The position numbers and the translations under genes are program-made. This document shows, piece after piece, positions 10,306 to 27,482 of a stretch of 64,000 nt of DNA. Each line of letters opens with the position of its first letter. Within the stretch, counting starts at the first letter, position 1. The stretch lies in contig JAFEUB010000774.1 of the NCBI GenBank assembly GCA_024529925.1, positions 62,001 through 126,000 on the forward strand. Direction: 5' to 3'. Under the pieces are notes generated by a model. That model was not told the origin of the DNA. It made no database searches and worked only from the letters and a program-made list of their open reading frames with translations. The stretch comes from Ophthalmolycus amberensis (lineage: Eukaryota > Chordata > Actinopteri > Perciformes > Zoarcidae).

Positions 10306-11308
10306 ATGGATACTGACCAGCAACTGAGAAATGTGAGTGTCATTCAGATACAGTGGCAGATGCATTGGGGTTTATTTGTCAATGTTTGATTGGGACTTTG
10401 GGTGATTGTGTCTCTTACAGCTGCGGGACTTCCTTCTGGTTTACAACCGCATGACTGAAACTTGCTTCCAGCGATGCAGCAGCAACTTCAACTACAGAAA
10501 CCTCACCATGGACGAGGTACGAATGCTGGGAATCATATAGGTTACACATGTGTGCCCATAACCTTACAGAACATGGCTAAAAGTATATAGACGCACACCC
10601 ATATGTCCGTGGTGAATATCTGTGGACTGTTGAACACGTTAGGCTTTATTTATACTTCACCTGTTTTGTTACAAAGTGCTTACTTTAAGATATCCACTCA
10701 TCACCGATTTGCTGTTGTCTCTCCAGGAGAAATGTGTGGACCGCTGTGCGGGGAAGCTGATTCGCACTAACCACCGCCTGATGGGCACCTACGTGCAGCT
10801 GATGCCTCGGATGGTGCAGCGTCGGATGGAGGAGATGGAGAGCAAGGCAGCAGAAAGTGCCAAGGCAGCAGAGGCTGCCGCATCTGCACATGTGACGCCT
10901 CCTGCCGCCGAGGCCTCACCAGCATCTCAAACCCCCGTCGGCTTCTCTCAGCCGCCGCCAGTAGCTCCGCTGTCGGATCAACCTTTTACCCCAATGACGA
11001 TTGACGATGCACGACCAGAGGCCCGCGGCTCAGTCTTAAAGCCAGTAGGATTGAGTATTCCAGTTCAGCTTGACGCTGCCATGTCCAATTCCACAACGGC
11101 GTCAGAAGTCAAATTATCAGCCGCCACACCGCTCACACCTGTGATTGGAACAGCGAATTTCTCTGTGCTTAATGAAGCTGGACCATCTTATACAGCAGGC
11201 TTACCTCCGCCGCCAATAGCTGGTGCCCGAATTGAGTCTGAGATCTCAGCGCCTCTATTTACGCCATCTAAACCAGATGTGTCAACAGTAGCTGCACCTA
11301 CAGTCTAA
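10306..11308 (+). CDS. timm10b: Mitochondrial import inner membrane translocase subunit Tim10b, with C-terminal extension
   Basis: Three exons join to 234 aa: 10306-10332, 10421-10516, 10727-11308. The N-terminal 80 residues hold the small-Tim fold with twin CX3C motifs, CFQRC and CVDRC, whose four cysteines form two intramolecular disulfides. Flanking segments [11 protein letters not shown] and LIRTNHRLM fit the human TIMM10B (FXC1) pattern. Tim10b joins Tim9 and Tim10 at the TIM22 complex and chaperones carrier proteins to the inner membrane. Mammalian TIMM10B is about 100 residues. Here the reading frame continues, without an intron, through a Glu/Ala-rich helix ([20 protein letters not shown]) and about 120 residues rich in Pro, Ser, Ala and Thr. 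The extension lies in the same long exon as the second CX3C motif. ilk follows on the same strand, as in human 11p15.4. Confidence 0.93.
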
Positions 11309-12075
11309 ATCCATGGGAAGCCTGTCAGGCCAACAGACGGCCCCAGAGGTTACCCCGCCGTCAGGCCAGTGACGATGGCCGGACTGGGTGTGTCTCCGGA
11401 GGTTAAACTCTAGTGAAGTGGCCTAAACCCAAATGTGACATTCGCTGCATTGCTGAAAATAATTACTGATTAATAGATTGACCTGAATTATACATTAACA
11501 TTTCAACTATTGTTACATATGAACTCTTCATGTCGTATAGTCTTTTTCTCTCAAATGTGAACAGTTGATGCTTTGAGGTTTTTCAAAAAACCTTTGAGGT
11601 TTGTCTCTGTTTGAAGTCACTGTTGACCAATGAAAATAATCTTAGATTTACAAACTCCTATGGTGACAAAACATAGTCAAGCATGTCACTCTTGATGATG
11701 ATGATAATATATAGTTATTTCTGACAGTATTGCAAAGTGCCAGAAATGTTAACAAATATGCAGACATTACAATCGTAGGTGTAAATGTTTTGTGATGAGC
11801 GGCAAAACAAGAAGGAAGTTCTTGTGAGTGTAGTGTGTGAGTGTAGTGTGTGTGTGTGTGTGCGCTATGTCAGTTGAAAAATGATGGTTTAGTGATGGCA
11901 GTGACATTGCCGATCAAAGCTCCATAAGGATCAATCCCCAAGCCGCCTCCTTTATTGTAGAGCTTGATTATATTTTGACTTCAGTCTGGACTTGCAGCAG
12001 CCTGGAGGGCTCAATCTGAGGACACCCTGAACATACTCATTTCTAAAAACTGTTTGAAAGAAGATCATTTTCCAT

Positions 12076-12081
12076 AATAAA
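12076..12081 (+). terminator. Poly(A) signal AATAAA of timm10b
   Basis: AATAAA is followed by a T/G-rich stretch, giving a 3' UTR of roughly 790 bases. From here to about 13140 no gene is seen. Confidence 0.6.
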
Positions 12082-13139
12082 AAAAAAATGAGTATTGTTT
12101 TTGTCATGTATTTAATTTGAATGTTCCATTGACAGCCTCTTGTAAAGTCCTGCTGCTGCTGGATGTCCTCACGCAGCAGTGGTCGGGGCGTATCATGCCA
12201 ACGCTCTCACTGTTTTGGGTGTGAGTCCAGTTCATGACCTCCCATCATTTCCTGTCTTTCCACTAAACATGTGTTCGAAACCATAATAAGCAATCTTGAA
12301 ACCGATTATTCCTCAACGAACTCAAGTAAGTTAGTTCCTCAGCGTAACTATCTGCCAACAGATGTGACAGTTATGGATGGTAGAAGAAATGTGTTAAGAA
12401 TGAAAATAGTTGGTTAATTCCAGTTTGGTGGATATGCTCATGCTATAATCCAACCAATTGTAATTCAAACAAAACCAATTATATTTTGAATTAGCGTATT
12501 GCTGATACAACAAAAAGGCCAACCAACATTTATCTTAAAACAAAAACACTGAAAGAAAGCAAATATATATCTGTTGGATTTCATCACTCTGAATCCCAAT
12601 AAGTCATGACAAGTGTGACAGTGAGTCAGCATGCACAGTACCAGCTTGAATGATTAAACAGAAGAGGTCAAAGGGCCAAGATGAGAAGATGCGATGTTGG
12701 TGAAATACTGTGGTCCAAATAAAATGACTTCAGTTGTATTGCCATAGGGATACAGAAAGTCAATGTTTTTCTAGAAAATACATTGACTCACTCTTGAATG
12801 TTAATATCGGCTACAAGAAAAAATCTAGTGTTAGGCAAGGAGACAAATAATTTAATATCTGTGGATTTTGCCTCCACTACATGGTGGCCGTTGTCTTGAT
12901 TAGCAGGGTTTTTTTCATTACCATGCATTTGGAACACATGTAGTTTGTATCGGGACAAATTGCAGTAAAAGATGTATGATTTATACATCACCTGAGCTCG
13001 GTATTTTCGGGCCCGTGCAGCTGCGCCGCTGGATGTAAAGCATGATTGCATTGCTCCCAGCAGGGGGCGCTGTTGTGAAGGTGTCCCGGGACATTGGGCT
13101 TGCCAGTAGCAGAGCTCCTCTAACTTCTCACCAGTAGCC

Positions 13140-13275
13140 AACATCAACTCGTAGGAGCGGGGCGTGGACTCCGGCCGACTTTTCTCTGCTCTTACATTTC
13201 AGGAGACGACCGACTTTTCGGGGAAGAAGAAAAAAAGAAAAAGAAACTGACAAGAAAGCGATCGATTGGCAGCTG
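13140..13275 (+). promoter_or_regulatory. ilk upstream region and non-coding first exon
   Basis: A GC-rich block is followed by an A/G-rich leader ending CAGCTG at a GTAAGA donor (13275/13276). A matching acceptor, ttttgcag, ends at 13868 and opens a 70-base leader (13869-13938) running into the ilk start codon. The non-coding exon is inferred from splice signals and position. Confidence 0.5.
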
Positions 13276-13938
13276 GTAAGAGTTCTGAGAACGCTTTTGT
13301 GTGTTAACTAGTTTTGTTTCCATTGTGGTTTGCGGAAGTTTTGTTTTGGATGTCCAAATTCACTTTTTAACAATAGATTTCAAAGTGATCCAATAGGCCA
13401 GCCCTTCCCATTTCAACGGAGGTGGATAGAGTCAAGGGGAAATGTGGGAATATATTTAACGACCTCATAATGTCATTTCAATGGGCTCTGCTTGGCGTTT
13501 TATGATTCTTTGCGCATCAGATGGTGTAAATGTTGCATTTAACAATCATGAGGCAATGACTTGAAGTCTGGTTTACTGTTAATAGGAATATACTGATACC
13601 ATAGACTAAAAGACAAAACATAAAGTACATTATTCACACACGGCCATTTCAAGAAGAATAAACAAATCTATTTGACGTTATGAATATTGACCTGATATAA
13701 GTGAACTTAGAGACAGTGAGTGAAAAATGGTCCTCCTGGAAGATGTAGCCTACTGTACAGTGCACAGCAAAACCACTTCAGCACATTCATGTACTTTCCA
13801 TAGTTTTTCAGGAGCGAAAACACAAGCTCTGTCACACAAAGGAGTCTTTTGTTTAACACCTTTTGCAGGCTACATGTTCCTGATCTCAAAAGAGATAGAA
13901 AGAGCAACCAGTCAAGAGAGGCAACCCACAGCAGAACC

Positions 13939-19578
<5,640 letters not shown>

Positions 19579-19935
19579 ATGCCTTCACAGCAATCTGTAA
19601 ACTGCTGTTAAAGCGTTTGCTTTTTTAATCATCAAACCACTTCACTTCAATAATGTATCTGCTAAGCCACTGTAAATAATGTCAGAGACCACTTTCGCCA
19701 CACAATTTAAACAATACGTATTATAATGCTGTTCTTGTATAAATTAAATTTGAGGTATAAATGTTCTTTCGCCTATAGCTCTTTTATTATGGCTGAAACA
19801 TGTTCACTCACTGGAATATTGGCAAACCTTTGAATCCAGTGTGGATCATATTCAGTGTCGGCGATGAGTCAGACAGAAACAGATCCAAAGAAATGTGTAA
19901 ACAATGCTTTTATACACGTTTGCGAATACCAATGC

Positions 19936-19941
19936 AATAAA
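19936..19941 (+). terminator. Poly(A) signal AATAAA of ilk
   Basis: AATAAA lies about 360 bases after the ilk stop. ATTAAA at 19743-19748 is an alternative. Confidence 0.55.
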
Positions 19942-20021
19942 TGTTTTATATTTATGACAAATCCTTGTTCTTTTGTTTATTTTTTTGTAATTATGCCGAT
20001 TGTTGGAAAGTTTTCAGTCAA

Positions 20022-20140
20022 ATCTTGTGGCTTTCTTCAGTGGATAGTTTTTCTATTGAAATGATTCAGTTGGTAGATCAGTTGTTGTCCACTGAGCATA
20101 TACTCACTCCACTGATGAAGGCCACAAGATGGGGCTGAAA
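20022..20140. repeat. Inverted repeat with hammerhead-like core (possible Penelope-type remnant)
   Basis: The 23-base arms 20022-20044 and 20108-20130 are inverse complements at 21 of 23 positions, separated by 63 bases. On the plus strand the right arm carries CTGATGA (20112-20118), an 18-base hairpin-capable spacer with GGCC/GGCT, then GAAA (20137-20140). This is the conserved core order of a hammerhead ribozyme. The left arm read on the minus strand gives CTGAAGA...GAAA, a decayed version. No clear cleavage triplet or stem III is present. Confidence 0.4.
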
Positions 20141-20579
20141 GCTTCAGGAAATGTATAATTAGTGGACCCTGTGCTTAAAGTTGATAGTCAAATCACTTTT
20201 TCTAATGTCTATAGTGAACCTTCAAGCTCAGCTCACAGGCTATGGATGCAGATTTCTCAAAGAACAAATGATTTAATATCTTTGTAGGATCCATTGTCCT
20301 ATTTTCATGAGTTAGTGACGTATCACAGCAATCTAAATCTCAGGGATTATGTTGGGATGCTGGGTATAGGTATGTGGGAGTGGGTGTAACTTTGGGTTTA
20401 TGTTGGGAATTTATAGTTAAACTGTTTTATTTTTTTTGATTAAGCGACTGTGTAACTGGTGCATAATGAGAGTAGTTACTGTCAAAATAGGATGTGGAAA
20501 GATCAATGCATTATCCAAAGTTACAATTAATTTGCTTGGGAGCAAAAAAAAAGTGTGGCACGTGACGAGTCACCTGACT

Positions 20580-21011
20580 GTCTGTGCCTTTCACAAGACA
20601 GAGCTCCACACTTCACAACAAGCAGAGTCCCGTCGACAGACAGGACACTGCGGGTCCTCCAGGCTGACGTTACCGTTTGTCGAAGTGGAAACGGGACCGC
20701 CTTGCATCGCCTGAGAAGACGACGAAGACCGTCTGGTCTGCACTTTTCCTTTGGAGGTAACGTGACGTTACATTGGCAAAAGAGTAGCTAGCTAGCGACC
20801 TTGTTAGCAAGCGGTTTGCCGGTTTTGTGTTGAAGCCCCTTTTTTCAAATACGTTTGTGGGTGTATGAGTCATTTCTTCTGAACGTGAAGTGTTAAACTA
20901 CACCGAGTGTTACTTCCGTGACACTTCTCGCCTTCTGCTTTGTTTGTTCCTCTCCCTCACTCAGACTGAAAGCAAACCGTTCTCGGAGGACTCCTGCTGT
21001 CAGTCAGGACG
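20580..21011 (+). promoter_or_regulatory. smpd1 promoter and probable non-coding first exon
   Basis: A CpG-containing leader ends with a GTAACG donor after 20756. An acceptor ctcactcag precedes 20965, from which a 47-base leader runs into the smpd1 ATG. The exon is inferred from splice signals; the transcription start is not determined. Confidence 0.4.
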
Positions 21012-24000
21012 ATGGAGCTCTCCATCCTGCTGCCCTCCTTTGGACTCCTAGCCTGCTCTCTAGTGTTAACGTGGCCGCTGTCTGGCTCGTGTCATCCCGC
21101 ACCGACCCCGCAGCAGCCCGGCCTGGTGTTCCTGGAGCGGTTTACCCGTCAAAGTGTGGGGTTTAACTGGGGAAATCTCACCTGTCCCCTGTGCAAAGCG
21201 GCCTTCACCATCCTCGATGTCGCCCTGCTGGTAAATGTTTGAGCATATCTCACCCAGAATACTAAAGCGGATGCTAGAAATAAGTAATGATGTATTTAAA
21301 ATAATTAATGATGTATTTAAACAGTTACCCTTCATGAGCAAGGTGGTTTTGATGGGGTATCTTGTTCTAGACTAAGTTGCTGGTTTAGTGGGTACGCCTA
21401 TCTTAAAGTAATGCAGTTTAATAAAACATTCCTGCTGTAGTCTTTCGTCTATCTATCTATCTATCTTTAGAACGGCTATATTGGAGAAGGTCCACTCAAT
21501 GTTCTTGAAAATCTATATCTCCCTGTGTGATTGTGTATTGCTGAATTGGCACGAAAACATCCTTGAGACATCTTGATCACATGATCTCTTTGTTGACCTC
21601 AAGTAATCCTATTTACCGGTAATTGTATTCTTTATTACCTCTCCTAGACTAACATGAATGAAGAGCGAGTGGCCCGTGCAGTGGGAGAGGCATGTATCCG
21701 TCTCCATCTGGCCGACGAGCAGGTGTGTCGACAAATAACGGAGTTGTTCCGGGACGACTTCATCCGGGCTGTGGAGGAGTCCGTGCTGTGGCCCACTGAA
21801 GCGTGCGCCCTGCTCGTGGGCCCTTCCTGTGGCAAGTTTGACATCTATGCCCCGTGGAACATCACCCTGCCGAAGGTCCCCAAGCCCGCTGTTACACCCC
21901 CCGTTCTTCCCAAACCTGGCTCTCCACAGAGCAGGGTCCTGTTTCTAACGGACATCCACTGGGACCAGGTGAGTGTCATTGAGAGGTTAGCCAGTATGAA
22001 TTCAAGGACTGCAATCTACCCCCTAAAAACAAAAGTGGAAGTTACTGATTTACTTCAAAGTATAGTTGCTGTTTTCTCTGGGAAATTGGCAATGACTAAC
22101 CAGAAATCTGTAGGATTTTGGGTCACTTGGCTTTGAATCAAGCCCCGTTTCTAAATGTAATCCTCTCCACCGACAGGCGTACGTAGCCGGCAGTGCCGGA
22201 GACTGCAAGCACCCTCTGTGTTGTCGCAGTGACTCAGGCTCTCCCAGCTGGCGGCAGAGGGAGGCCGGGTTCTGGGGAACCTACAGTAAGTGTGATGTGC
22301 CTCTACGGACGGTGGAGAACCTCCTGGAGAACGCCGTCAAAGACGGGCCCTGGGACTGGGTCTACTGGACCGGAGACATACCGGCGCACAATGTTTGGTC
22401 TCAGACCCGGAAACAGCAGCTGTCTGAGCTTACGGTCATCTCCAGGCTCATCCACAAGTAATTTTCCTTTTAGGATTGAATATTTTGATGCAAGAGAAAC
22501 ATAATTGCTCTCACACATGACCGAGTGGAGTGTACGCTCCCTATTACTGCTGATAACTTCACCGCTTAGCTAGTTTTTCATAGAATCACATGTCGCTGGT
22601 AATGCTTTTGGAATTTCTGGACAAAGCAGTTTCTTTGAATTTAATCTCAAAGTGGCTCAAAACATGCTGATAACATTTGGGAATGATTTTGCTGCTGCTT
22701 TGTTTGTCATGTGTTACTTGAGCCCCGTGCTATGAAGCAAGTTTACATGCCGAGGATATCTCGTTCGATTATTGGGCTTCACAATCACGCTCGGCGGTCC
22801 CACAGCTGTGGTTATCAACCCTCTGTCAACACAGGTTTCCCAATCTTGCTGTGAATGCATTTACTTAAAAGGGGGCAACGTTTGCCGTGTATGACCAATC
22901 AAAATAATGGACAAGTCGGCAGAGCGACACATCTTGCAAACTCATAATTCGGGCTGAGAGAAGTTAACCTGATTCTGACCCACAATCCAAAAAAGTACAA
23001 GTGGCAATGTACCCTGGTAATAAGTGAACAAACCAGCGTTGTAACCATGAAACTCCTCACTTACCCCAAATCATGCTTCATAGTACAGGCCTCTAGAATT
23101 GATCCAAATGGCTATTGACTCTCTTTCCCCCCCCCCCCCCCCCCCCCCCCCCTCGTGTCCAGACACCTGGGGCCCAACGTGACGGTGTACCCTGCTATAG
23201 GGAACCATGAGAGCACACCAGTCAACAGCTTCCCCCCACCATTTGTTCATGGCAACCGATCCTGCTCCTGGCTCTACGATACAATGGCAGAGGAATGGGC
23301 ACCGTGGTTAACAAAGCAGGCTTTGAAGACTTTAAGGTAAATAGTTTTATTGCACCTAAATGTTTTTTTTTTGTGTGACTTTGCTCTGCAGGTCATGCCG
23401 CCCTGTAGATGAGGCGTAAGTACTGTTATATAAAAAGTTTATTCTAGATAATGAGCTGTTTTCGGCAGATGTTTTCACCTTTTTGTAGTTTACGTCCCAC
23501 TTTTCGCAATCAGAAGTAGTCTCATTCCTCCGAATATTGTTCGCTATATAGAGGCTTTCCAGTGCTGAAATGAACTTTGCATCCTTCAGCTATGTCTCTT
23601 GATGTAATTTCAGATATGGAGGATTCTACACGATGGAGATTCAGCCCGGCCTGAGGGTGGTCTCTCTCAACATGAACTTTTGTGCTCGAGAGAACTTCTG
23701 GCTGATGGTGAACTCTACTGATCCCGCTAACCAGCTGCAGTGGCTGGTCCATATTCTGCAGGCCAGTGAGGACAAGGGAGAGAAGGTGAGCAGCAAGAAC
23801 AAAAGGACTGAAGACATTTGGTCACGAAACATTGTAAAAGCAATCAAACTGTTCGTGTGGTCCAGCTCCTACCCAAGCTATGTGCTGCATCCTAGATGTG
23901 GGGAAAGACTCTATGGCTTCGACATTTTACTTTCCTATATTCGCTGGTTTTTAATATGTTTCTCTTTATTTTAGGTCCATATAATTGGTCACATTCCACC

Positions 24001-25052
24001 TGGCCTGTGTCTTGGCAGCTGGAGCTGGAACTACTATCACATTGTCAACAGGTAGCTACACTGATCATGTAAACCTAAAGATGTCTTATCCCTGAACTGT
24101 TTGAAGTTGCTGCAGTGAAGACTGGAGGAGCAGTGCAGCGTTCTCTGTTTACGTGCTGTTACTGAGCAGAGGACATGAAGATGTGAACACCAAACAAGCG
24201 GCGCTTGTGTCACTTCCTCTTTGTTTGCATGGCTAGATCAGATCTCGTGTGGTTTTGTGTGTCAGCTTTAGTTAATCAATATATATATTTTAGTTTTATT
24301 TAAAGGTCGGTGACCTGCTGTGGTTAAAGCTGCTGCATGTGACGGATGAGAGCAGTTGTAAAGGTTTCTCTTTCTTGTTTAACATCCTCTTTATTTTCTC
24401 CCAGATATGAAAGCACAGTTACTGGACAGTTTTTCGGCCACACGCACCTCGATGAGTTCCAAATGTTTTATGACGAGGAAACCATGACCCGCCCACTGGG
24501 AGTGGCGTTCATTGCGCCCAGTGTCACTACTTACGTTAATCTTAACCCAGGTGAGTTCATAAACTAGTTCAATGACCTCCCAACGTTTCAGAAGCAACAC
24601 ACGGCTAAATATCATAATTCGTCTTCTTTCCAGGCTTCCGTGTCTACTATGTGGATGGGAACTACCAAGGCAGTTCCAGGCTGGTGCTCGACCATGAAAC
24701 TTACATCCTGAACCTCACGGAGGCCAACCACAGTCCAGGAGCACCGAGTAGCCCGGAACAGAACCCCAAATGGACACTGCTGTACCGCGCCACCGAGGCC
24801 TACGGGCTGACAAGTCTGTTCCCTTCCGACTACGACGGGATGCTGCAGACCTTTATCAAAGATGACCGGGTCTTCCAGAAGTTCTGGTACTTAAGATTTA
24901 AAGGACACGTGTCAGCGCCCTGCCAGGAGATGTGCAAAACCACTCTGCTCTGCTTTCTGCGAAGCGGGCGATACGACGAGCTGGAGCAGTGCGACTTCAT
25001 CAATGGTTTTGGAGGAAACTTGGCGCGGGCCGCCAGAAAAACCCTCTGTTGA
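21012..25052 (+). CDS. smpd1: Acid sphingomyelinase (sphingomyelin phosphodiesterase 1)
   Basis: Eight coding exons join in frame to 602 aa: 21012-21230, 21648-21968, 22177-22457, 23163-23336, 23614-23785, 23975-24051, 24405-24550, 24634-25052. A signal peptide ([20 protein letters not shown]) is followed by a saposin B domain with its cysteines ([35 protein letters not shown]). The metallophosphatase domain has all expected zinc-site motifs: LTDIHW (D175, H177), TGDIPAH (D247), IGNHES (N288, H289), GHIPPG (H395) and FFGHTH (H427, H429). The C-terminal cysteine-bearing domain ends RAARKTLC. The enzyme hydrolyses sphingomyelin to ceramide and phosphocholine in lysosomes or after secretion. Several N-glycosylation sequons (NLT, NVT, NRS, NST) fit a lysosomal glycoprotein. 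Nothing suggests inactivation. Confidence 0.97.
22720..23093. mobile_element. MITE with terminal inverted repeats (Harbinger-like), smpd1 intron 3
   Basis: The 20-base ends 22720-22739 and 23074-23093 are inverse complements at 17 of 20 positions and share CTATGAAGCA. The 374-base element has no coding potential. The end sequence resembles, from memory, widespread teleost PIF/Harbinger-type MITEs. A target-site duplication is not evident. Confidence 0.6.
23127..23152 (+). repeat. (C)26 homopolymer forming a polypyrimidine tract
   Basis: A run of 26 cytosines ends ten bases before the acceptor AG (23161-23162) of smpd1 exon 4. Homopolymer length in the assembly may be inexact. Confidence 0.9.
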
Positions 25053-26000
25053 CCAGAGGAGGTCTGGACTGACTGTCTCGGTGAGGGAAACGTTTGACCA
25101 AATCTGAAATTCTGCCAAAGTGTATTTTTTTGTTGCTGGTTGTTCAACAAGGATTGTTTAAGAGCAAAGTCACGAGAGCTAGTCATCATTACTCTGACGG
25201 TTGATGTGGATTTTGAGAACCTGACATGTCTGAAGAACTCTTAGTTATGCCTTGTGTTATCAGTCATGTTTCTACAAAGACGGCTGACTGTAATTGTAAC
25301 AGGCTTTGGGTTTTCGTCAATTTCGTAAAGACTGCTTGAAATGGCCCTGAACTGTATTCTGTTTACTTGAAATGCAGAAAACTGCAGGAGTTTAGTTGTG
25401 CCAACGTCACGATTTTGGCAATTCTGTTGTACTTGGTGCCTTGTATCAGGAACATTTTTTACATATCTATCCTTAGCAACAATCTTGTGACTCTAAAATG
25501 CTCTTCTGAAGAATAGCTTGAAATTAATCTGAAGATAAACTTGATAACATCCTCAAATTCTAATTTCTTGTAAATTGTGACGCAGTACTTTCTGTCCCAC
25601 AACACTTTGTAAAGCAGATACTTAATTGAATGTGGTGCAATAATGGATCTCATGTTTGAGCTTTGCAGAGCTTCTAAGTAGCAAACTATCTCTGCCCAGT
25701 CACTTTGACTTCCTTCATCTGCACTTTAATTTTTTGTTTTGGTGGGGATTTAGGCCAGTACAGTATTTACTTTAAATCAGAGCACGATCTGCCTCAGAAA
25801 CCACTTCTTCAACACTAGATATAGGAGGGTAAAAATAGTGTTGTAGCCACTGAGGTTTAACGCCGTCTGCACTTTAATTGTTTGGCTTGTTTACGTTCAG
25901 GTTTGCTACAAAGTGTGACAAGCATGGGAAGGCTATCAGCTCTTAGTCTATGCGGCCTGTGGTGTAACATGAACAATGTGACGAGATTGTATTAATTATG

Positions 26001-26006
26001 AATAAA
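26001..26006 (+). terminator. Poly(A) signal AATAAA of smpd1
   Basis: AATAAA lies about 950 bases beyond the smpd1 stop, giving a 3' UTR spanning 25053 to about 26025. Confidence 0.6.
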
Positions 26007-26204
26007 AGATGTAATCTGATACTGTTGTCTACTTGTTTGCTTTGAGGGGATAAACATGAAATGCAAATGAAAAAGCACTTTTTTGTAGCGATACATTGGT
26101 GAAAGCAACTGTTGACTTGTATATTGTAAGAATTAAGTTACCTGCTACCTACCCTTCTTCTGAAATGGCGAGAAGTCACATACCTACGACTTAACAATGC
26201 AGAA

Positions 26205-26500
26205 ACTGAGGGCATGTCCACATTACTCTGTTTTTGTTTGGAAATGCATGCTTTGCTACGTTTACATTGAGCGTCCATACTACGCCAGTTTGAGCACCGT
26301 AAACGGAGGAGTTTGAAAACTCCGGGGTTGCGTTTGTGTGGACGGACGAAACTGACATTCAGAAACGATGACGCCCACATCCGCGTTCGCTCCTTGATTG
26401 GTTCTTAGCAGTCATGACGTATCCTTCACTGATTCGTCACATGCCTATCATGTGACCCTAACCCGGAAGCGCACAAACATTGATTACCGATGGACTACCG
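26205..26500. mobile_element. Candidate degenerate MITE
   Basis: GC-richer than its surroundings, with phrases such as GTGTGGACGGACGAAAC and GTAAACGGAGGAGTTTGAAAAC resembling the GTCCACAC/AAACG ends of common fish non-autonomous DNA transposons. Ends and a target-site duplication were not resolved. No gene is seen between here and the end of the tpte gene at 27481. Confidence 0.3.
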
Positions 26501-27476
26501 GGTTACTTTAACATGGACAACTGATTGCAGGTGTTGCTGACCTTGTCTTTACCAGCAGCTGTTCAGTTAGTCTGCATTATTACGGAGGAAGCGGCCGTCA
26601 TTGGAACGATTAGTGAGCGGCGTTATCGGCCGTCTGAAGCCATGGTTAGCAGTAAATGCTATCCAGTAGGACAGATGGCTCAGCCACCAGCAGAGCTACG
26701 AGTGAGAACAGACGAGGAAACGAGCGAGATGTGTTGACCACATTTATGGACCCATAATCTAAACGTTTACGTGTAAGTGTTTTTAAAGTAAATTTGGTGT
26801 GAGACCCGCAGCGCTGTAACTAAGTCTGAAAAATAAAACTTCTAAAACTTTCCACGAACTCTGCGTTTAGAAGATCTCAAGTATCAAACAACCCATTACT
26901 CACTTTTTTACTAAGCAACCAATCTTTCTGTTTACACCGTCACGCGCATGCCTCACTAAGAACATTTTCATCCGATTCTCTTCACTAAAACCACTGCATT
27001 CAGTAGTAGCTAGACATGGTGCATTTGAGAAATAGCTAGTTTAAAATCAACCAAATCATTCAGAAGGGATTAATTACACTGGGAAGTAGTTCCAGACTCA
27101 AGAAATACAGCACAACCTATAAGCATTATGATTTCATCAGGTGCAAGTGTTGTTCTGATTTTAGAACACCCAAAATAACCCCACACAGATTCACTGCAAG
27201 ACATTTAATGGTAATTTTTCCACATATCCCTCTATTATACATTTCAGTTTAAGTGCCACGGCTCATCAGAGCAACACTGCAGTCTACAAGATTTGATTCA
27301 GTGGAGGACTGCGCTACCCTCAAGATCATCCAACATTTGAACATAAGTAGTTTTAGGCTTTTCTATGAACTCATTCATTTGAGTTAGTGTTCAATCTACC
27401 AATTTCTGCTCAGCATCCATTATTAAAAGTACAACAGTAACAAGCCATTTAATGCTGTTCATCTTTCCAAAGGGCT

Positions 27477-27482
27477 TTTATT
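27477..27482 (-). terminator. AATAAA hexamer overlapping the tpte stop codon
   Basis: On the minus strand the gene ends CCA TAA TAA AAG, so an AATAAA hexamer begins inside the stop codon. No further AATAAA was noticed in the next 60 bases. If used, the 3' UTR would be only a few tens of bases. Confidence 0.4.

Noticed and set aside
26525..26737. 70-aa plus-strand frame between smpd1 and tpte
   Set aside because: It has no homology, lies beside a probable MITE, and has no splice partners.
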